Below, piece by piece: positions 1 through 9,298 of a stretch of 64,000 bases of DNA. Origin of the DNA: Vreelandella sulfidaeris (GTDB taxonomy: Bacteria; Pseudomonadota; Gammaproteobacteria; Pseudomonadales; Halomonadaceae); assembly GCA_007182875.1 (NCBI GenBank), contig AP019515.1, positions 209,550 to 273,549 on the forward strand, written 5' to 3'. The position numbers and the translations under genes are program-made. Numbering within the stretch: position 1 is the first letter of the stretch; every line of letters begins with the position of its first letter. The notes beneath the pieces were generated by a model. That model was not told the DNA's origin and searched no databases. It saw nothing but the letters and a program-made list of their open reading frames with translations.

Positions 1-8
1 TGCATGAT

Positions 9-171
9 CTAGCACAGGTCGGCAAACTTCATCCTCATCAGGATTTCTATCGCATCATTATAGTCCACGAAGCCCTGAAATGGGTCAATCCAGCGAAACA
101 GAGTAGGTGTTTCTCCTTGAAGGCTGCCGCGATAAATGATTTGTGCGGTTTGGTTGCTGATGCTAGACATT
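9..171 (-). CDS. Small ORF, 53 aa, unknown
   Basis: An ATG at 171 opens a 53-residue frame closed by TAG at 9-11, divergent from the hydrolase gene that starts at 221. The peptide begins MSSISNQTAQIIYRGS and contains a plausible WIDPFQGF stretch. I do not recognise it. The plus strand is also open from the window start to about 192, so which strand is coding here is uncertain. Confidence 0.3.
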
Positions 172-220
172 ATGTTTTTGTTCTAACCTAGTAACGTTTT
201 TACCAACAACCGAGGATGCC

Positions 221-1129
221 ATGCAAACGTTTCGACACTCGCCAGGCAAGCCAGATGTTGTCGGCTTCTACGACATGCGGACCTCTAGCGTGCAGTACGT
301 TGTTAGCGATCCTGTGACTCGGCGCTGCGCAATCATCGACCCAGTCCTAGATTTCGATGAAAAGTCCGGCGCTATCGCAACGCACCATGCGAATGAATTG
401 CTGGGCTACGTTGCCAGCCAAGGGCTGAAGGTCGAATGGATTCTGGATACCCATCCGCACGCGGACCATTTTTCGGCAGCACAGTATCTAAAGGAAAAGA
501 CAGGAGCACCAACGGCTATAGGAGCTTACGTTACACAAGTGCAAGCGATATGGAAGGATATATACAACTGGCCCGACTTTCCGGATGACGGCCGCCAGTG
601 GGATCACCTTTTGTAGAGGGCGATACTTTCCACGTGGGCGAGATAGAAGGCCGGATTATGTTCTCGCCCGGCCATACCAAGGCGTCGATCACCTACGTCA
701 TCGGCGATGCGGCGTTCGTGCACGACACGCTGTTTCAGCCGGATGGTGGTACGGCCCGTGCCGATTTCCCCGGGGCAATGCTCACAAACTGTGGGATTCC
801 ATTCAGGCCATCCTGGCACTGCCGGACGACACTCGGCTCTTTACTGGTCACGACTACATGCCCGGCGATCGCGAGCCAGAGTGGGAAAGCACGGTGAGAG
901 TCCAGCGCGAAACCAATATTCATCTCCGAGACAGCCCGACAGCGGACAGCTTCATCGCCTTGCGTAACGAGCGTGACGCCAAGCTGCCCATGCCTAAACT
1001 GATCCTGCACGCCTTGCAAGTCAATATCCGGGGCGGCGACCTGCCAGAGCCAGAGGATAATGGTCGTCGTTACCTAAAGATTCCCCTCGATGCTCTACCG
1101 GGGCCGCCTGGGATGAGGCGCGCTCCTAA
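221..1129 (+). CDS. MBL-fold metallo-hydrolase, Blh/ETHE1 persulfide dioxygenase type (frameshifted)
   Basis: A metallo-beta-lactamase-fold protein of about 300 residues. Visible zinc ligands are the THPHADH motif (near residue 78), the later SPGHT histidine and the C-terminal FTGHDY motif, the layout of ETHE1/Blh-type enzymes that oxidise glutathione persulfide. The frame breaks near 590 (T run), 775 (G run after TTTCCCC) and 1107 (G run); one extra base in each run restores a continuous protein ending AAWDEARS. It heads a sulfur cluster with the DUF442 gene 20 bp downstream, a SulP remnant and two YeeE/YedE genes. Family assignment is strong; the persulfide substrate is inferred from context. 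Confidence 0.85.
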
Positions 1130-1149
1130 AGCGACCAAGGAGGTAACCT

Positions 1150-1577
1150 ATGGATATCAAACCGCTCGATGATCGTCTTTATGTGACAGCACAACCTCGC
1201 CTCGACGAACTTGAACAGCTCGCCGAGCAAGGGTTCCGCACCATTATCTCCAATCGCCCGCGTGGGAAAGTGATGACCAGCCGGATCCCGATGCTCTCAA
1301 GGCTAAGGCAGAATCACTGGGTATGGTCTGGCATGAAGTTCCCGTCAAGCCCGGCAAGTATTCCCAGCAGGACATTGCCGCCTTTGCCGATGCCCTGGAG
1401 TTATCGCCGACTCCCGTGATCGGTTTCTGCCGGACCGGCACACGGGTCGCTCATCTCTGGGCCTATTCACAGGTCTCGCATCGTCCGATTTCGGAACTCG
1501 TCGGTGCTGCCAAGTCGGCCGGCTATGACCTAGAGCCGCTTCGCGAGAGCCTCGAAAACCAGGCCAATGACAACTAA
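1150..1577 (+). CDS. TIGR01244/DUF442 family protein, rhodanese/phosphatase-like (frameshifted)
   Basis: About 142 residues starting MDIKPLDDRLYVTAQP, the usual opening of the DUF442 family that is fused or adjacent to Blh-type hydrolases. The active-site loop is GFCRTGTR, a Cys-x-x-Gly-x-Arg cradle as in this family. A single missing G in the GGG run at about 1265 splits the frame; restoring it gives PRGESDDQPDPDALKAKAES and reads through to ANDN-stop. AGGAGG at 1138-1143 is a good ribosome site. Likely works with the upstream hydrolase in sulfide/persulfide metabolism; catalytic role not established. Confidence 0.85.
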
Positions 1578-1591
1578 TAGCGCTGACCGGC

Positions 1592-1817
1592 ATGGCCAGT
1601 TTGCGCCGCTATTTCCCATCGCTCAGTGGCTGCCAGGCCGTCAACTTGATCGATGCCTCGGCACTGGATAGTTTGCAGTCGATCAACCCGCGTTTGAGTG
1701 ATGCGGGTTACAACTGCACCTTTGCGAGGTCAAGGGCCAGAGATGAACCGCCTGCTGAAGACAGCATTCCTACGCAATTTCAGCGGTAATGTCTTCCTGA
1801 ACACGTTCGATGCTTGA
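1592..1817 (+). pseudogene. SulP-type sulfate permease, C-terminal STAS domain remnant
   Basis: Only the end of a SulP/SLC26 anion transporter is present: a STAS-domain segment with NLIDASALDSLQSIN, then after a frameshift near 1710 LHLCEVKGPEMNRLLK and LRNFSGNVFLNTFDA-stop. The transmembrane body (about 400 residues) is absent upstream, where the DUF442 gene ends at 1577. In related genomes SulP genes sit between the hydrolase and YeeE/YedE genes, so this is probably a deletion scar of that arrangement. It cannot transport sulfate. Confidence 0.75.
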
Positions 1818-1927
1818 CATGCCTTGCACGCTCATTCTTCTGCAGAGCTGAGCGATCCCGACAATGACGATGCTTCGACACGGCTTGTCCGGCATATTTC
1901 AAATACCTGACATAGAGGAGACACAAC

Positions 1928-2389
1928 GTGGACATAGCGGCAAGTCTTTCCGGTTTGATCGGCGGTGTGCTGATCGGCCTGGCAGCTGTATTGCTGATGG
2001 CAACGCTGGGTCGTATTTCCGGCGTCAGCGGAATCCTCTCCGGACTATTGCTGGAGCAACCCGCAGGAGATTCGGCTTGGCGCCTGGCCTTCCTACTGGG
2101 TCTGTTCAGCGGCCCACTCATCCTTATTTTACTGGGAGGTGGGCTAGGTAATGTCTCCGGCGCACCGGATGAGGTCATCGGTCAGCCGGCGGGAGACATC
2201 GGGCTGATGCTGCTGGCAGGTCTATTGGTCGGCGTCGGGACAAAAGTCGGCAGCGGCTGTACTAGTGGTCACGGCGTCAGCGGCCTGGCGCGACTCTCAC
2301 CACGATCGTTGGCGGCCACCTTAACCTTTCTTGGAAGCGCCATGCTGACCGTCTTCGTCATGCGTCATCTCATCGGAGGTGGCATATGA
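1928..2389 (+). CDS. YeeE/YedE (DUF395) family transporter, N-terminal-half type
   Basis: Intact 153-residue membrane protein with about four hydrophobic helices. It carries the family signature GSGCTSGHGVSGLARLSPRS with a conserved Cys, as in YeeE/YedE thiosulfate/sulfur-compound transporters. It starts with ATG 9 bp after the AGGAGA site at 1916 and its last codons overlap the ATG of the next gene (ATGA), so the two half-size proteins are translationally coupled and probably form one transporter. In context it would import or export the sulfur species handled by the upstream hydrolase. Confidence 0.9.
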   Translation: MDIAASLSGLIGGVLIGLAAVLLMATLGRISGVSGILSGLLLEQPAGDSAWRLAFLLGLFSGPLILILLGGGLGNVSGAPDEVIGQPAGDIGLMLLAGLLVGVGTKVGSGCTSGHGVSGLARLSPRSLAATLTFLGSAMLTVFVMRHLIGGGI

Positions 2390-2797
2390 AAACGTTGATG
2401 GGTTATCTCGCCGGGTTGCTGTTCGGGTTAGGGTTGGCGATCGGCGGCATGACCGACCCGACCCGGGTGCTGAATTTCCTTGATGTGTTTGGAGATTGGG
2501 ACCCGACCTTGATGTTTGTACTAGGCGGTGCCGTCACCACGACGTTCATCGGTTATCGACTCGTGCTGCGCCGCTCACAGCCCTTGTTTGCTCAGGCCTT
2601 CCAACTACCCACTCGGCGTGATCTGGATGGAAGACTGATGGGTGGGCGGTCCTGTTCGAATTGGCTGGGGATTGTCCGGTTATTGCCCCGGACCAGCATT
2701 CGCCTCTTTCGCTGGGCTGACCACGCCACTCATGGCAATGCTACTGTCGATGATAGGAGGATGGTGGCTGGCAAAGCGGTTCTCAGGCAGTCGCTGA
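2386..2797 (+). CDS. YeeE/YedE (DUF395) family transporter, second half (frameshifted)
   Basis: About 138 residues, four hydrophobic helices, with the partner motifs GGMTDPTRVLNFLDVFG and, after the break, GLSGYCPGPAFASFAG. One missing G near 2645 and one near 2656 break the frame; restored, it ends WWLAKRFSGSR-stop at 2797. It overlaps the upstream YeeE/YedE gene by 4 bp. The Cys in GYCPGPA matches the conserved Cys of this half in the family. Confidence 0.88.
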
Positions 2798-3008
2798 TCG
2801 GCGCTTGAGCTTCAACCATATTTTCTACGATTGAAGAATAGGTTTATTAGAAGTGTAATTCTAGTAAAGCACTAAACAATTCATCTCTGGGCAAGTGAAG
2901 CAGTCAACATGGCCCGAGTATTCTCTGCGCGACCACTTTTAGCCACTACCGCTGGCTTTATTACCGTACAGCCGTGTTTCAGGCTGCCACGCCGGATTTC
3001 AAGACCCA

Positions 3009-3797
3009 CTAACCCCATGAGCGTGTTCTTGGCATCGTCCAGCCAATCGTTTTCCTAGCAAATAAGTCCATAACAACGGCTAGATAAGCCCAGCGATTGC
3101 CAGTCCAGATATAGGTGACATCGCCACACCAAACGCGGTTGGGCGCCTCAACGTTAAACTGACGCGCTAAGTGGTTCGGTACCTCAGCATGTTCTTCGCC
3201 CGTTTTCTTGTAGCTATGACCGGGTATTTGGCAACTAATCAGGCCAAGTTTTTCCATCAGGCGGCCAGCGCGATAGCGACTTAACGGTACATTCTGCCTT
3301 GTCGCCATCTCTGCAATGCTGCGCGCCCTGCAGAGCCTTCGCTCTCGCGAAATAGCTCTCTGACCTTGGCTATTTCCTTAGTCTTCGTGGCACACACAGG
3401 CCTTTTGAACGTTGTCTCCAGTATTTAAAGCTGCTGCGATGCACGCCAAACACGTCACACAGTTTTTACCGGGTAGCTCGTCTTGAGTTTCTCGATTAGC
3501 GAGAAGTGTTCAGGAAGTCCGACATCAAGAGAGCGGTAGCCTTTTTAGGATGTCTTTTCCATCTCAATGTCACGGATGCGCTTTTAAAGCTCGCGAATCT
3601 TGAGCTGATCGGGTGTCATGGGCGTTGCTTTAGGGCTTTGGTCATCACGCTCTTGGCGTAACTGACGAACCCATTTATCCATGCTCGAATGCCCCACATT
3701 TATGGCTTCAGCCGCTTCACGAACAGTGTAGTGTTGATCGACGACCAGCTGTGCTGCTTCGAGACGGAATTCAGGGCTAAAGTTACGTTTTGGTCAT
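3009..3797 (-). pseudogene. IS3-family transposase remnant (OrfA + N-terminal OrfB)
   Basis: Minus-strand OrfA begins at 3797 (NFSPEFRLEAAQLVVDQHYT, helix-turn-helix, then KRIRDIEMEKDILKK); OrfB follows with HTH-21-like RYRAGRLMEKLGL and the start of the DDE integrase core, VWCGDVTYIWTGNRWAYLAV, in which the first catalytic Asp is visible. The protein stops at TMPRTRSWG, so the second Asp and the Glu are missing. Besides frameshifts there is a true nonsense codon (CTTTAA in the REL-KR segment). It is dead and truncated at about 3010; no matching left inverted repeat was found. Confidence 0.8.
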
Positions 3798-3909
3798 GTT
3801 GTCATGCTGCCACCTAGTGATGTCTTGGTGCATATTAGCACCTCTAATTAGGTGGCCAAATTCACTATGCCACTACAATAAAAGACCCCACCACGACACG
3901 AGGTGCAAC

Positions 3910-4887
3910 ATGTTCAAAGCCATCCTGTTCGACAAGCAAGACAACCGGCAGCAGGCGACGCTCGAGACCCTTGACGAGTCGCAGCTGCCCGAGGGCGACG
4001 TCACCGTCCGGGTCGACTGCAGCACCCTCAACTACAAGGACGCCCTGGCCATCACCGGCAGGGGCCAGTGGTGCGTGCCTTCCCCATGGTGCCGGGCATC
4101 GACCTAGCCAGTACGGTGGAGGCCTCCGCGAGCGAGGCCTATGCGCCGGGCGATGCAGTGCTGCTCAACGGATGGGGAGTGGGCGAGGGCCACTGGGGCG
4201 GACTGGCCGAGAAGGCCCGTCTAGAGAGCCGCTGGCTGATTCCCTGCCGGCGGCCTTCACGCCACGCCAAGCCAGGGCATCGGCACCGCCGGCTACACCG
4301 CCATGCTCTCAGTGATGGCGTTAGAGAGGCAAGGCGTCACCCGGAGCAGGGTGATGTGCTGGTCACCGGCGCCAACGGAGGGTCGGCAGCTACGCCATCG
4401 CGCTGCTCACGCGGCTGGGCTACCGGGTGGTGGCCTACACCGGCCGCCCAGAGGAGACCGACTACCTCCAAGGGCTCGGCGCCGCGGAGGTGATCGACCG
4501 GGCTACCCTCTCCGAGCCGGGACGCCCGCTGGGCAAGGAGCGCTGGGCGGGAGCTATCGACGCCGTGGGCAGCCACACCCTGGCCAACGTCCTGGCCTCA
4601 ACCCGCTACGGTGGCACGGTGGCCGCCTGCGGTCTGGCCCAGGGCATGGACCTGTCCGCCAGCGTCGCGCCCTTTATCCTGCGCGGCGTGACCCTGGCGG
4701 GGATCGACAGCGTGATGCGCCCCTACGCGGATAGCGTCGAGTCCTGGCGGCGTCTGGGGAGCTGCTGGTTCCCGAGCAGCTCGATGCTATCACCAGCTCC
4801 ATCGCCCTCGACGACGCCATCGAGGCGGCCGATGATCTGCTCGCCGGTCGCATTCGCGGACGCGTAGTAGTGACCATGGCTCTATAA
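3910..4887 (+). CDS. acuI: AcuI/YhdH-type NADPH:acrylyl-CoA / quinone oxidoreductase (frameshifted)
   Basis: A medium-chain dehydrogenase/reductase of about 325 residues, starting MFKAILFDKQDNRQQATLE. Landmarks are LNYKDALAITG, VPGIDLA, the Rossmann loop VTGANGGVGSYAIALL (after restoring a base near 4385), YTGRPEETDYLQGLGA, and the carboxy end LLAGRIRGRVVVTMAL. At least five single-base breaks (about 4070, 4245, 4285, 4350, 4755) split it. AcuI reduces acryloyl-CoA during DMSP/acrylate use in marine bacteria; YhdH paralogues lack this pathway, and no DMSP lyase or CoA ligase is nearby, so the substrate is open. Confidence 0.87.
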
Positions 4888-4950
4888 ATCCGAATAATAG
4901 GTACGTTTTCTTTACGTAGAAAATTTAACGTAATTTATTTACGCAAAATT

Positions 4951-4970
4951 GCCCCTCCAGGAAGTCCTGG
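4951..4970. repeat. Left half of palindrome split by the transposon (partner 8810-8820)
   Basis: The bases at 4951-4970 joined to 8815-8820 form a near-perfect hairpin: GCCCCTCCAGGA, loop AGT/AAGT, TCCTGGAGGGGC. The transposon at 4971-8809 sits in the 3-prime arm and duplicated CCTGG on both sides. Similarity between the two flanks continues outward (TTTAC-CA, then GTTTTCTTTAC), so the target was a long imperfect inverted repeat. It may have been the acuI terminator, although no T run follows it. Confidence 0.7.
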
Positions 4971-5230
4971 TGTCATTTTCAGAAGACGGCTGCACCAGCG
5001 CATCGAGCGGACCGCCCGGTGTGCAGTGGTCTTCTGAAAGAATTGTTTCAGCAATCGCCTTCACCAACCTCGACTATGCTCAGTCCTCCTAAGCACCATG
5101 GGCGGGTCGAGGCATGGCATCAGATACATCACCAATTGCCGAGCAAGGCGTGACCATCCTGTCCGACCTGAGCACAGGCCCAGTTCCGAACGTCCATCAT
5201 CGGAGCCTTGGTGACACTTGAATTGGGGCA

Positions 5231-5293
5231 TGAGGCCGCCGCACGCATCAAGGTCAGCAAGACGGCCCTCTACGCCGTTTTGAAGGCCAGCCA
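5231..5293 (+). pseudogene. Duplicate 3-prime fragment of the resolvase gene
   Basis: About 63 bp nearly identical to 8682-8745, the 3-prime end of the resolvase gene; both encode the C-terminal helix-turn-helix AAARIKVSKTALYA. The two copies are in direct orientation about 3.4 kb apart. This suggests that the element arose by recombination between two resolvase-bearing elements, or by capture of the GGDEF-EAL gene between them. Confidence 0.75.
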
Positions 5294-5439
5294 GCCCGAC
5301 ACGCCAGTGGGCCTTGGGCGGGCAACGGGCAACGGCAACTACAATGCTCGACCATGCACCACGATAGTGCATGGCCGGACACAGGGATGACTCCCTGGCG
5401 CCTGATGGGGCATGCCCCGAGACCGAGACGCTCTCGTTC

Positions 5440-7556
5440 CAGGACGCCGTTGGGGAAGGCGAGGGCGGGGCCATCAGGGCAATGATGTCGGCCACCGAGG
5501 TCGGACGGCTGAAGAGGAAGCCCTGGCCGTGGGTGCAGCCGGTATCGCGCACGAACGCTTCCTGCTCGGGGTGTCGATCCCCTCGGCGATGGTCTTCATG
5601 CCACAGTGGTTGGCCATGAAGACGATGGTCTTGACCAGCGAGGCGTTCAGCGAGGAGGCTTTCGGGCCGGACACGAACGACTTGTCGATCTTGACCGTTT
5701 CCAGGGGATAGCGGCCCAGGTCGCCAAGGCCGTAATACCCGTGCCGAAGTCATCCAGCACCAGGCGGTATCCTCGCTTCGCCAGGTCGAGCAGTACACGG
5801 TGCTAGTTGTCACTTTCCAAGATCAACAGGCTCTCGGTGATCTCGAGCTTGATGCTGGAAGACTCTACGCCGTGTTTTTCCAGCAGCTGTTTCAGTTTGA
5901 ACGGAAACGTCAGGTCGCGCAGCTGCTTGGCCGAGATATTGATCGAGACCGTGATATTCCGGCCCGTTTCTTCCGCCACGGGAATGAATTCGGCCGGCAA
6001 CACCTCCCCAGTTCCTTGTGGCGCCACCGGAGCAGTGCTTCCATGCCGGTGATCTCACGGCTCACCAGAGAATAGATAGGCTGATAGCGCAGGTACAGCT
6101 CTTCATGGGTCAGGCAATGAGCCAACAGACCCTTCAGCCTTGCATGTTACTGCGAGCGCTCCTCCATCGTTGCATCATAGAAGCAGAACAGGTTTGTGCC
6201 CCTCGACTTGGCTTGGTACATGGCGATATCGGCATAGCGGAACACATCGGAGAGATCCTGAGTGTCGTCGGGAATCATCGCGATCCCGATACTCGCCCCG
6301 ACCAGCATGTGCTTGCCGCCCACCTCAACGGGGCCCGCCAGCAGGGCATGAATCTTGTCGACGACCCGTGACACATCTTCCTCAGAGGCGACGTCGGTCA
6401 GCAACAGACAGAATTCATCACCACCGAAGCGTGCCACATCGTCCTCGGTGCGCACGAGCTTCGCCATGGATTTGGCCACCCAGCACAGCAGCTCATCGCC
6501 GGCGGTATGGCCCAGGGTGTCGTTGACGGCCTTGAAACCGTCCAGGTCAACGTAGAGGACTCCGGCCTTCAGCTTATGGCGGATGCAGCGCGCCAACTCG
6601 TGGTTCAGGTGCTCTATAAACAGCGACCGGTTCGCCAATCCGGTGAGAAAATCGTAGTTCGCCTGACGAAAAGCAGTTCCCGACTGGTGCTCAATTCCAT
6701 GAGGTGACCATGGGCCAGCCTGCCATAGGCTCGCAGCCGTCGATAGAAGAAGAGGCTGCCCGCGAGGATCAGTAGCACGCCTCCAATCACCCAGGGTAGG
6801 AGCTGTGTGAGGAGGCTCTGGCCAGGATGCTCCGGACGCCATTGAAGGGTGCCCAGCGGCTCGCCGCTCGGTGTTGCCAGGGGAGGGACGCCAGTTGGCC
6901 TGTCTCCCGAGGGGAGCTGCCGCTGCAGGCAGCAGACGCAGGGCCTCGATCTGAAAATCACGACGCCAAGCGCCCAGAATGGCCTCGTCGATGTAGTTGA
7001 CCAGGATCAGATAGCCATGCGCCTGATCGGTGGCATACGGGGTCGGGTCGTAGGCCACATACGGCGACACGGCGACCAGGGCAGGCGCTCCCTGGATATC
7101 CAGGATGTCAGATGCGGGCTCGGGGTCGGCGAAATCGGTGTCGATGGCCTCGGCCATGAGCTGCTTGAACTCGGCGGTCAGCAGGCCCTCGGGCAGCGCC
7201 TCCAGTTCCGTACCCTTGTGTACGCCGTGGATCAGTGTCGCCTCGCGATCCAGACTCACTACCCAGTCGGTACCGTACTGGTTCTGCAGATAACCGCTGA
7301 CGTTTTCCATGGCCCAGTCGGTGTCTCGCTGGTAGATTACCAGCTCGACGGCCTCGTTCCACCAGCTATAATCTCGGCTGCGGTTGGCCAGTTCCTCGAG
7401 CTCGAGATCGAGCAGTCGCTGCACCTGCTCCCGCGACTTCGCTTCGGCATAGCGATCGAGCGACTGCGACGACAGGATCACCACCCGAAGACCCCGGCCA
7501 CGGCGATCAAGATCGTGACCAGGCTGATTAAGAGACCGCGCCCCAGGGCTCTCATA
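5440..7556 (-). CDS. Membrane-bound GGDEF-EAL cyclic-di-GMP enzyme (frameshifted)
   Basis: Order from the start at 7556: an N-terminal helix (LLISLVTILIAVAGVFG), a periplasmic CHASE4-like sensor region of about 220 residues with the RSRDYSWWNEAVELV motif, a second helix near 6790 (LLPWVIGGVLLILAGSLFFYR), GGDEF with intact RFGGDEF near 6425 and NYDFLTGLANRSLF, then EAL with GMEALLRW (instead of canonical ExL), INISAKQLRD and DDFGTG, ending near GFLFSRPTSVADIIALM. So it has parts both to make and to degrade c-di-GMP. Several one-base breaks (near 7487, 6935, 6150, 5810, 5640) divide it. It is the only cargo gene of the transposon. End coordinate is approximate. Confidence 0.83.
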
Positions 7557-8059
7557 AGCCGTTCACTGGACTCGATGGAGGCCAATTCGTCCTGAGGGGC
7601 GCTATCCCCGCGTTCTTGTCCGGCGTGCACTTACACGTTGTCCATGTCGAAGCCTTAAGAAGAGTATCCGCGTGCTCTTTCGCCAAAGAGCCTTCGTCGC
7701 CCGTCGCTTGTCGCGCTTGTGCGAACAGACTGTGATATAGCTCATAACTTATCTGTAAGGAAGTTACACTGAAAGCGTCTCAAGAGTAATTTTATTCACC
7801 CGTAATCGGCCACCACCCTTTAACGCTGGATAGAGAAGCACTGCTGGAGGCACCGCGGCTGCCGGCAGTCAGGGCAGCGAGCGATGGTGACGGAACGATG
7901 AACCCGCCATATTCATCAGCGCGTCGAACGCGTGTGTTGAGCCCATTGATTGCCTGTCGTTGTCAGAAGGTGGTTGTACCCATACATTGGGCGGTTCGCC
8001 CGGTGTGCAGCGGACTTGTGAACGAGCCGTGTCAAACGATCCTCGAATTGGTTCAGCAT
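7557..8059. other. Gene-poor interval inside the transposon
   Basis: No convincing gene in about 500 bp between the GGDEF-EAL start and the resolvase repeats. The part at 7740-7800 is AT-rich (TTACACTGAAAGCGTC, TAATTTTATTCACC) and probably holds the promoter of the divergent GGDEF-EAL gene. No operator could be identified. Confidence 0.4.
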
Positions 8060-8094
8060 GGCGGCGCACAATGCAGCCTGTCCGAGAAACGATC

Positions 8095-8192
8095 ATTAGG
8101 CGGCCAATCCGGACATTGTCCGACAACAGCTTGTTTGATGTATTTTGGGACAATAAGATAAACGGACGGATTAGCGGACAAAGGGGCAGTCA
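8095..8192 (+). promoter_or_regulatory. Probable res site of the resolvase
   Basis: Immediately upstream of the resolvase start lie several similar half-sites: TCCGGACATTGTCCGACA (8109-8126), TTGGGACAATAAG (8148-8160), AAACGGACGG and TAGCGGACAAAGG (8161-8184). Paired inverted GGACA/TGTCC half-sites next to a serine resolvase gene are the usual arrangement of res subsites, where cointegrates are resolved and the gene is autoregulated. Subsite boundaries were judged by eye. Confidence 0.6.
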
Positions 8193-8760
8193 ATGGCGCT
8201 GATTGGCTATGCGCGGGTCCCGACGGCGGAGCAGAACACCGCCTTGTAGACCGATGCGCTTCGCAAGGCGGAGTGCGAGCGAATCTTTGATGACACCGTC
8301 TCCGGGGCCAAGGAAGAACGACCCGGCCTAACAGCCGCGCTGGGGTTCCTGCGCGACGGGGATGTGCTGGTTGTGTGGCGACTGGATCGACTGGGACGCT
8401 CACTGCCGCATCTGATCGAAGTGGTCAGCACTCTGGACGCGCGTGGCGTCGGATTCCGGTCGCTGACCGAAAGCATCGATACCACCACGCCGGGTGGGCG
8501 GCTGATCTTCCACGTGTTCGGCGCCTTGGGGCAGTTCGAGCGTGATCTGATCCGTGATCGCACCAAGGCGGGCTGGCCGCTGCCGCCGCCCGTGGGCGCA
8601 AAGGAGAATGCAAGCCCGTTGTCACCGACGACAAGCTGAAGCGGGCAAGGGAGCACCTCGCCAATGGGCTGAGCATCCGCGAGGCCGCCGCACGCATCAA
8701 GGTCAGCAAGACGGCCCTTTACGCCGCTTTGAGGCCAGCCAGTCCGAAGCCCCAGACCAC
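8193..8760 (+). pseudogene. tniR: TniR-type serine resolvase, nonsense and frameshift
   Basis: Starts MALIGYARV with the catalytic-Ser region altered (ARVPTAEQ; most relatives read ARVSTAEQ, so the nucleophile Ser is Pro here). A TAG replaces the expected Gln codon at 8247-8249 (NTAL-stop-TDALRKA). Downstream, LVVWRLDRLGRSLPHLIEV and GRLIFHVFGALGQFERDLI are typical, and the C-terminal HTH is LSIREAAARIKVSKTALYAA after a break near 8570. With the nucleophile and frame lost, it is probably inactive. It ends just before the right inverted repeat. Confidence 0.85.
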
Positions 8761-8829
8761 AGTGCAACCGACTTCAGACACGCAGTGCGATCGTCTTCTG
8801 AAAATAACACCTGGAGGGGCAAGCTTCAT

Positions 8830-9298
8830 GTGTAAAGAAAACTGGACTGCTCTGTGTTCTCCGGACACTTCTAGCCTAATAGTGATGCTTTATATCGACT
8901 TTATGATCAAAGATGGCAGAAAATCAGCCGATATGTGTAAGCATAATAGTATTAAACTTGGAGCATTTAAGGATAGGCCAGTAAGAACTTGGACTGGCTG
9001 CAGTCCCCTGAACCCAATTGATACTGATTTTTAAGAAGGCACCACCGAGCTAGCAACTTATTCCACTTAGCGCTGTTCATAGCTTTTCTCATTATTCGAG
9101 CTTTCAAAAGCATGACTGACCGGATGGATCAAGCGGTTTTGAAAATGCCTCCCTCAGCAGACAGCCTGGGAAGCGTGAAATCAACAGTCTGGGCGAACTA
9201 CAAGCCCGTATAACCCATGCTTAACGGGCAGGTTCTCCGTTTGCCATCAATTGATAGCCTTACTGTGGCAGAGTAGGATCAGTCCCAAGTAAGGAACC
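8830..9298. other. Intergenic, nothing recognised
   Basis: About 470 bp between the transposon flank and the RES toxin stop. The first part (8830-9000) is AT-rich. No gene, RNA or repeat is supported here. Confidence 0.4.

Larger units (their letters stand above)
4971..8809. mobile_element. Tn402/Tn5053-like non-autonomous transposon with c-di-GMP cargo
   Basis: Terminal inverted repeats TGTCATTTTCAGAAGACG (4971) and, reversed at 8809, TGTTATTTTCAGAAGACG match in 17 of 18 bases. From memory this is the end shared by Tn402/Tn5053 transposons and class 1 integrons; the subterminal CACCAACCTCGACTATGCTCA also resembles the tni end of those elements. A 5-bp direct repeat CCTGG flanks it (4966-4970, 8810-8814), as expected for the family. 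Inside are a serine resolvase gene with upstream repeats, a GGDEF-EAL gene and a second resolvase 3-prime fragment. No tniA, tniB or tniQ is present, so movement would need a transposase in trans. Confidence 0.82.

Noticed and set aside
2910..3059. Short ORFs on both strands before the IS3 remnant
   Set aside because: Neither strand has a ribosome site or recognisable motif; the interval overlaps the truncated transposase end.
5061..5813. 250-codon minus-strand ORF as a separate gene
   Set aside because: Only its middle part (EAL end, GFLFSRPTS) is real; the rest is out of frame or antisense to the resolvase fragment.
6849..7595. 248-codon plus-strand ORF
   Set aside because: Antisense shadow of the GGDEF-EAL sensor region; no family features.
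4971..8809. Class 1 integron, because the end matches integron IRi
   Set aside because: No integrase, attI, 59-bp elements or resistance cassettes; only the terminal repeats are shared with the Tn402 family.
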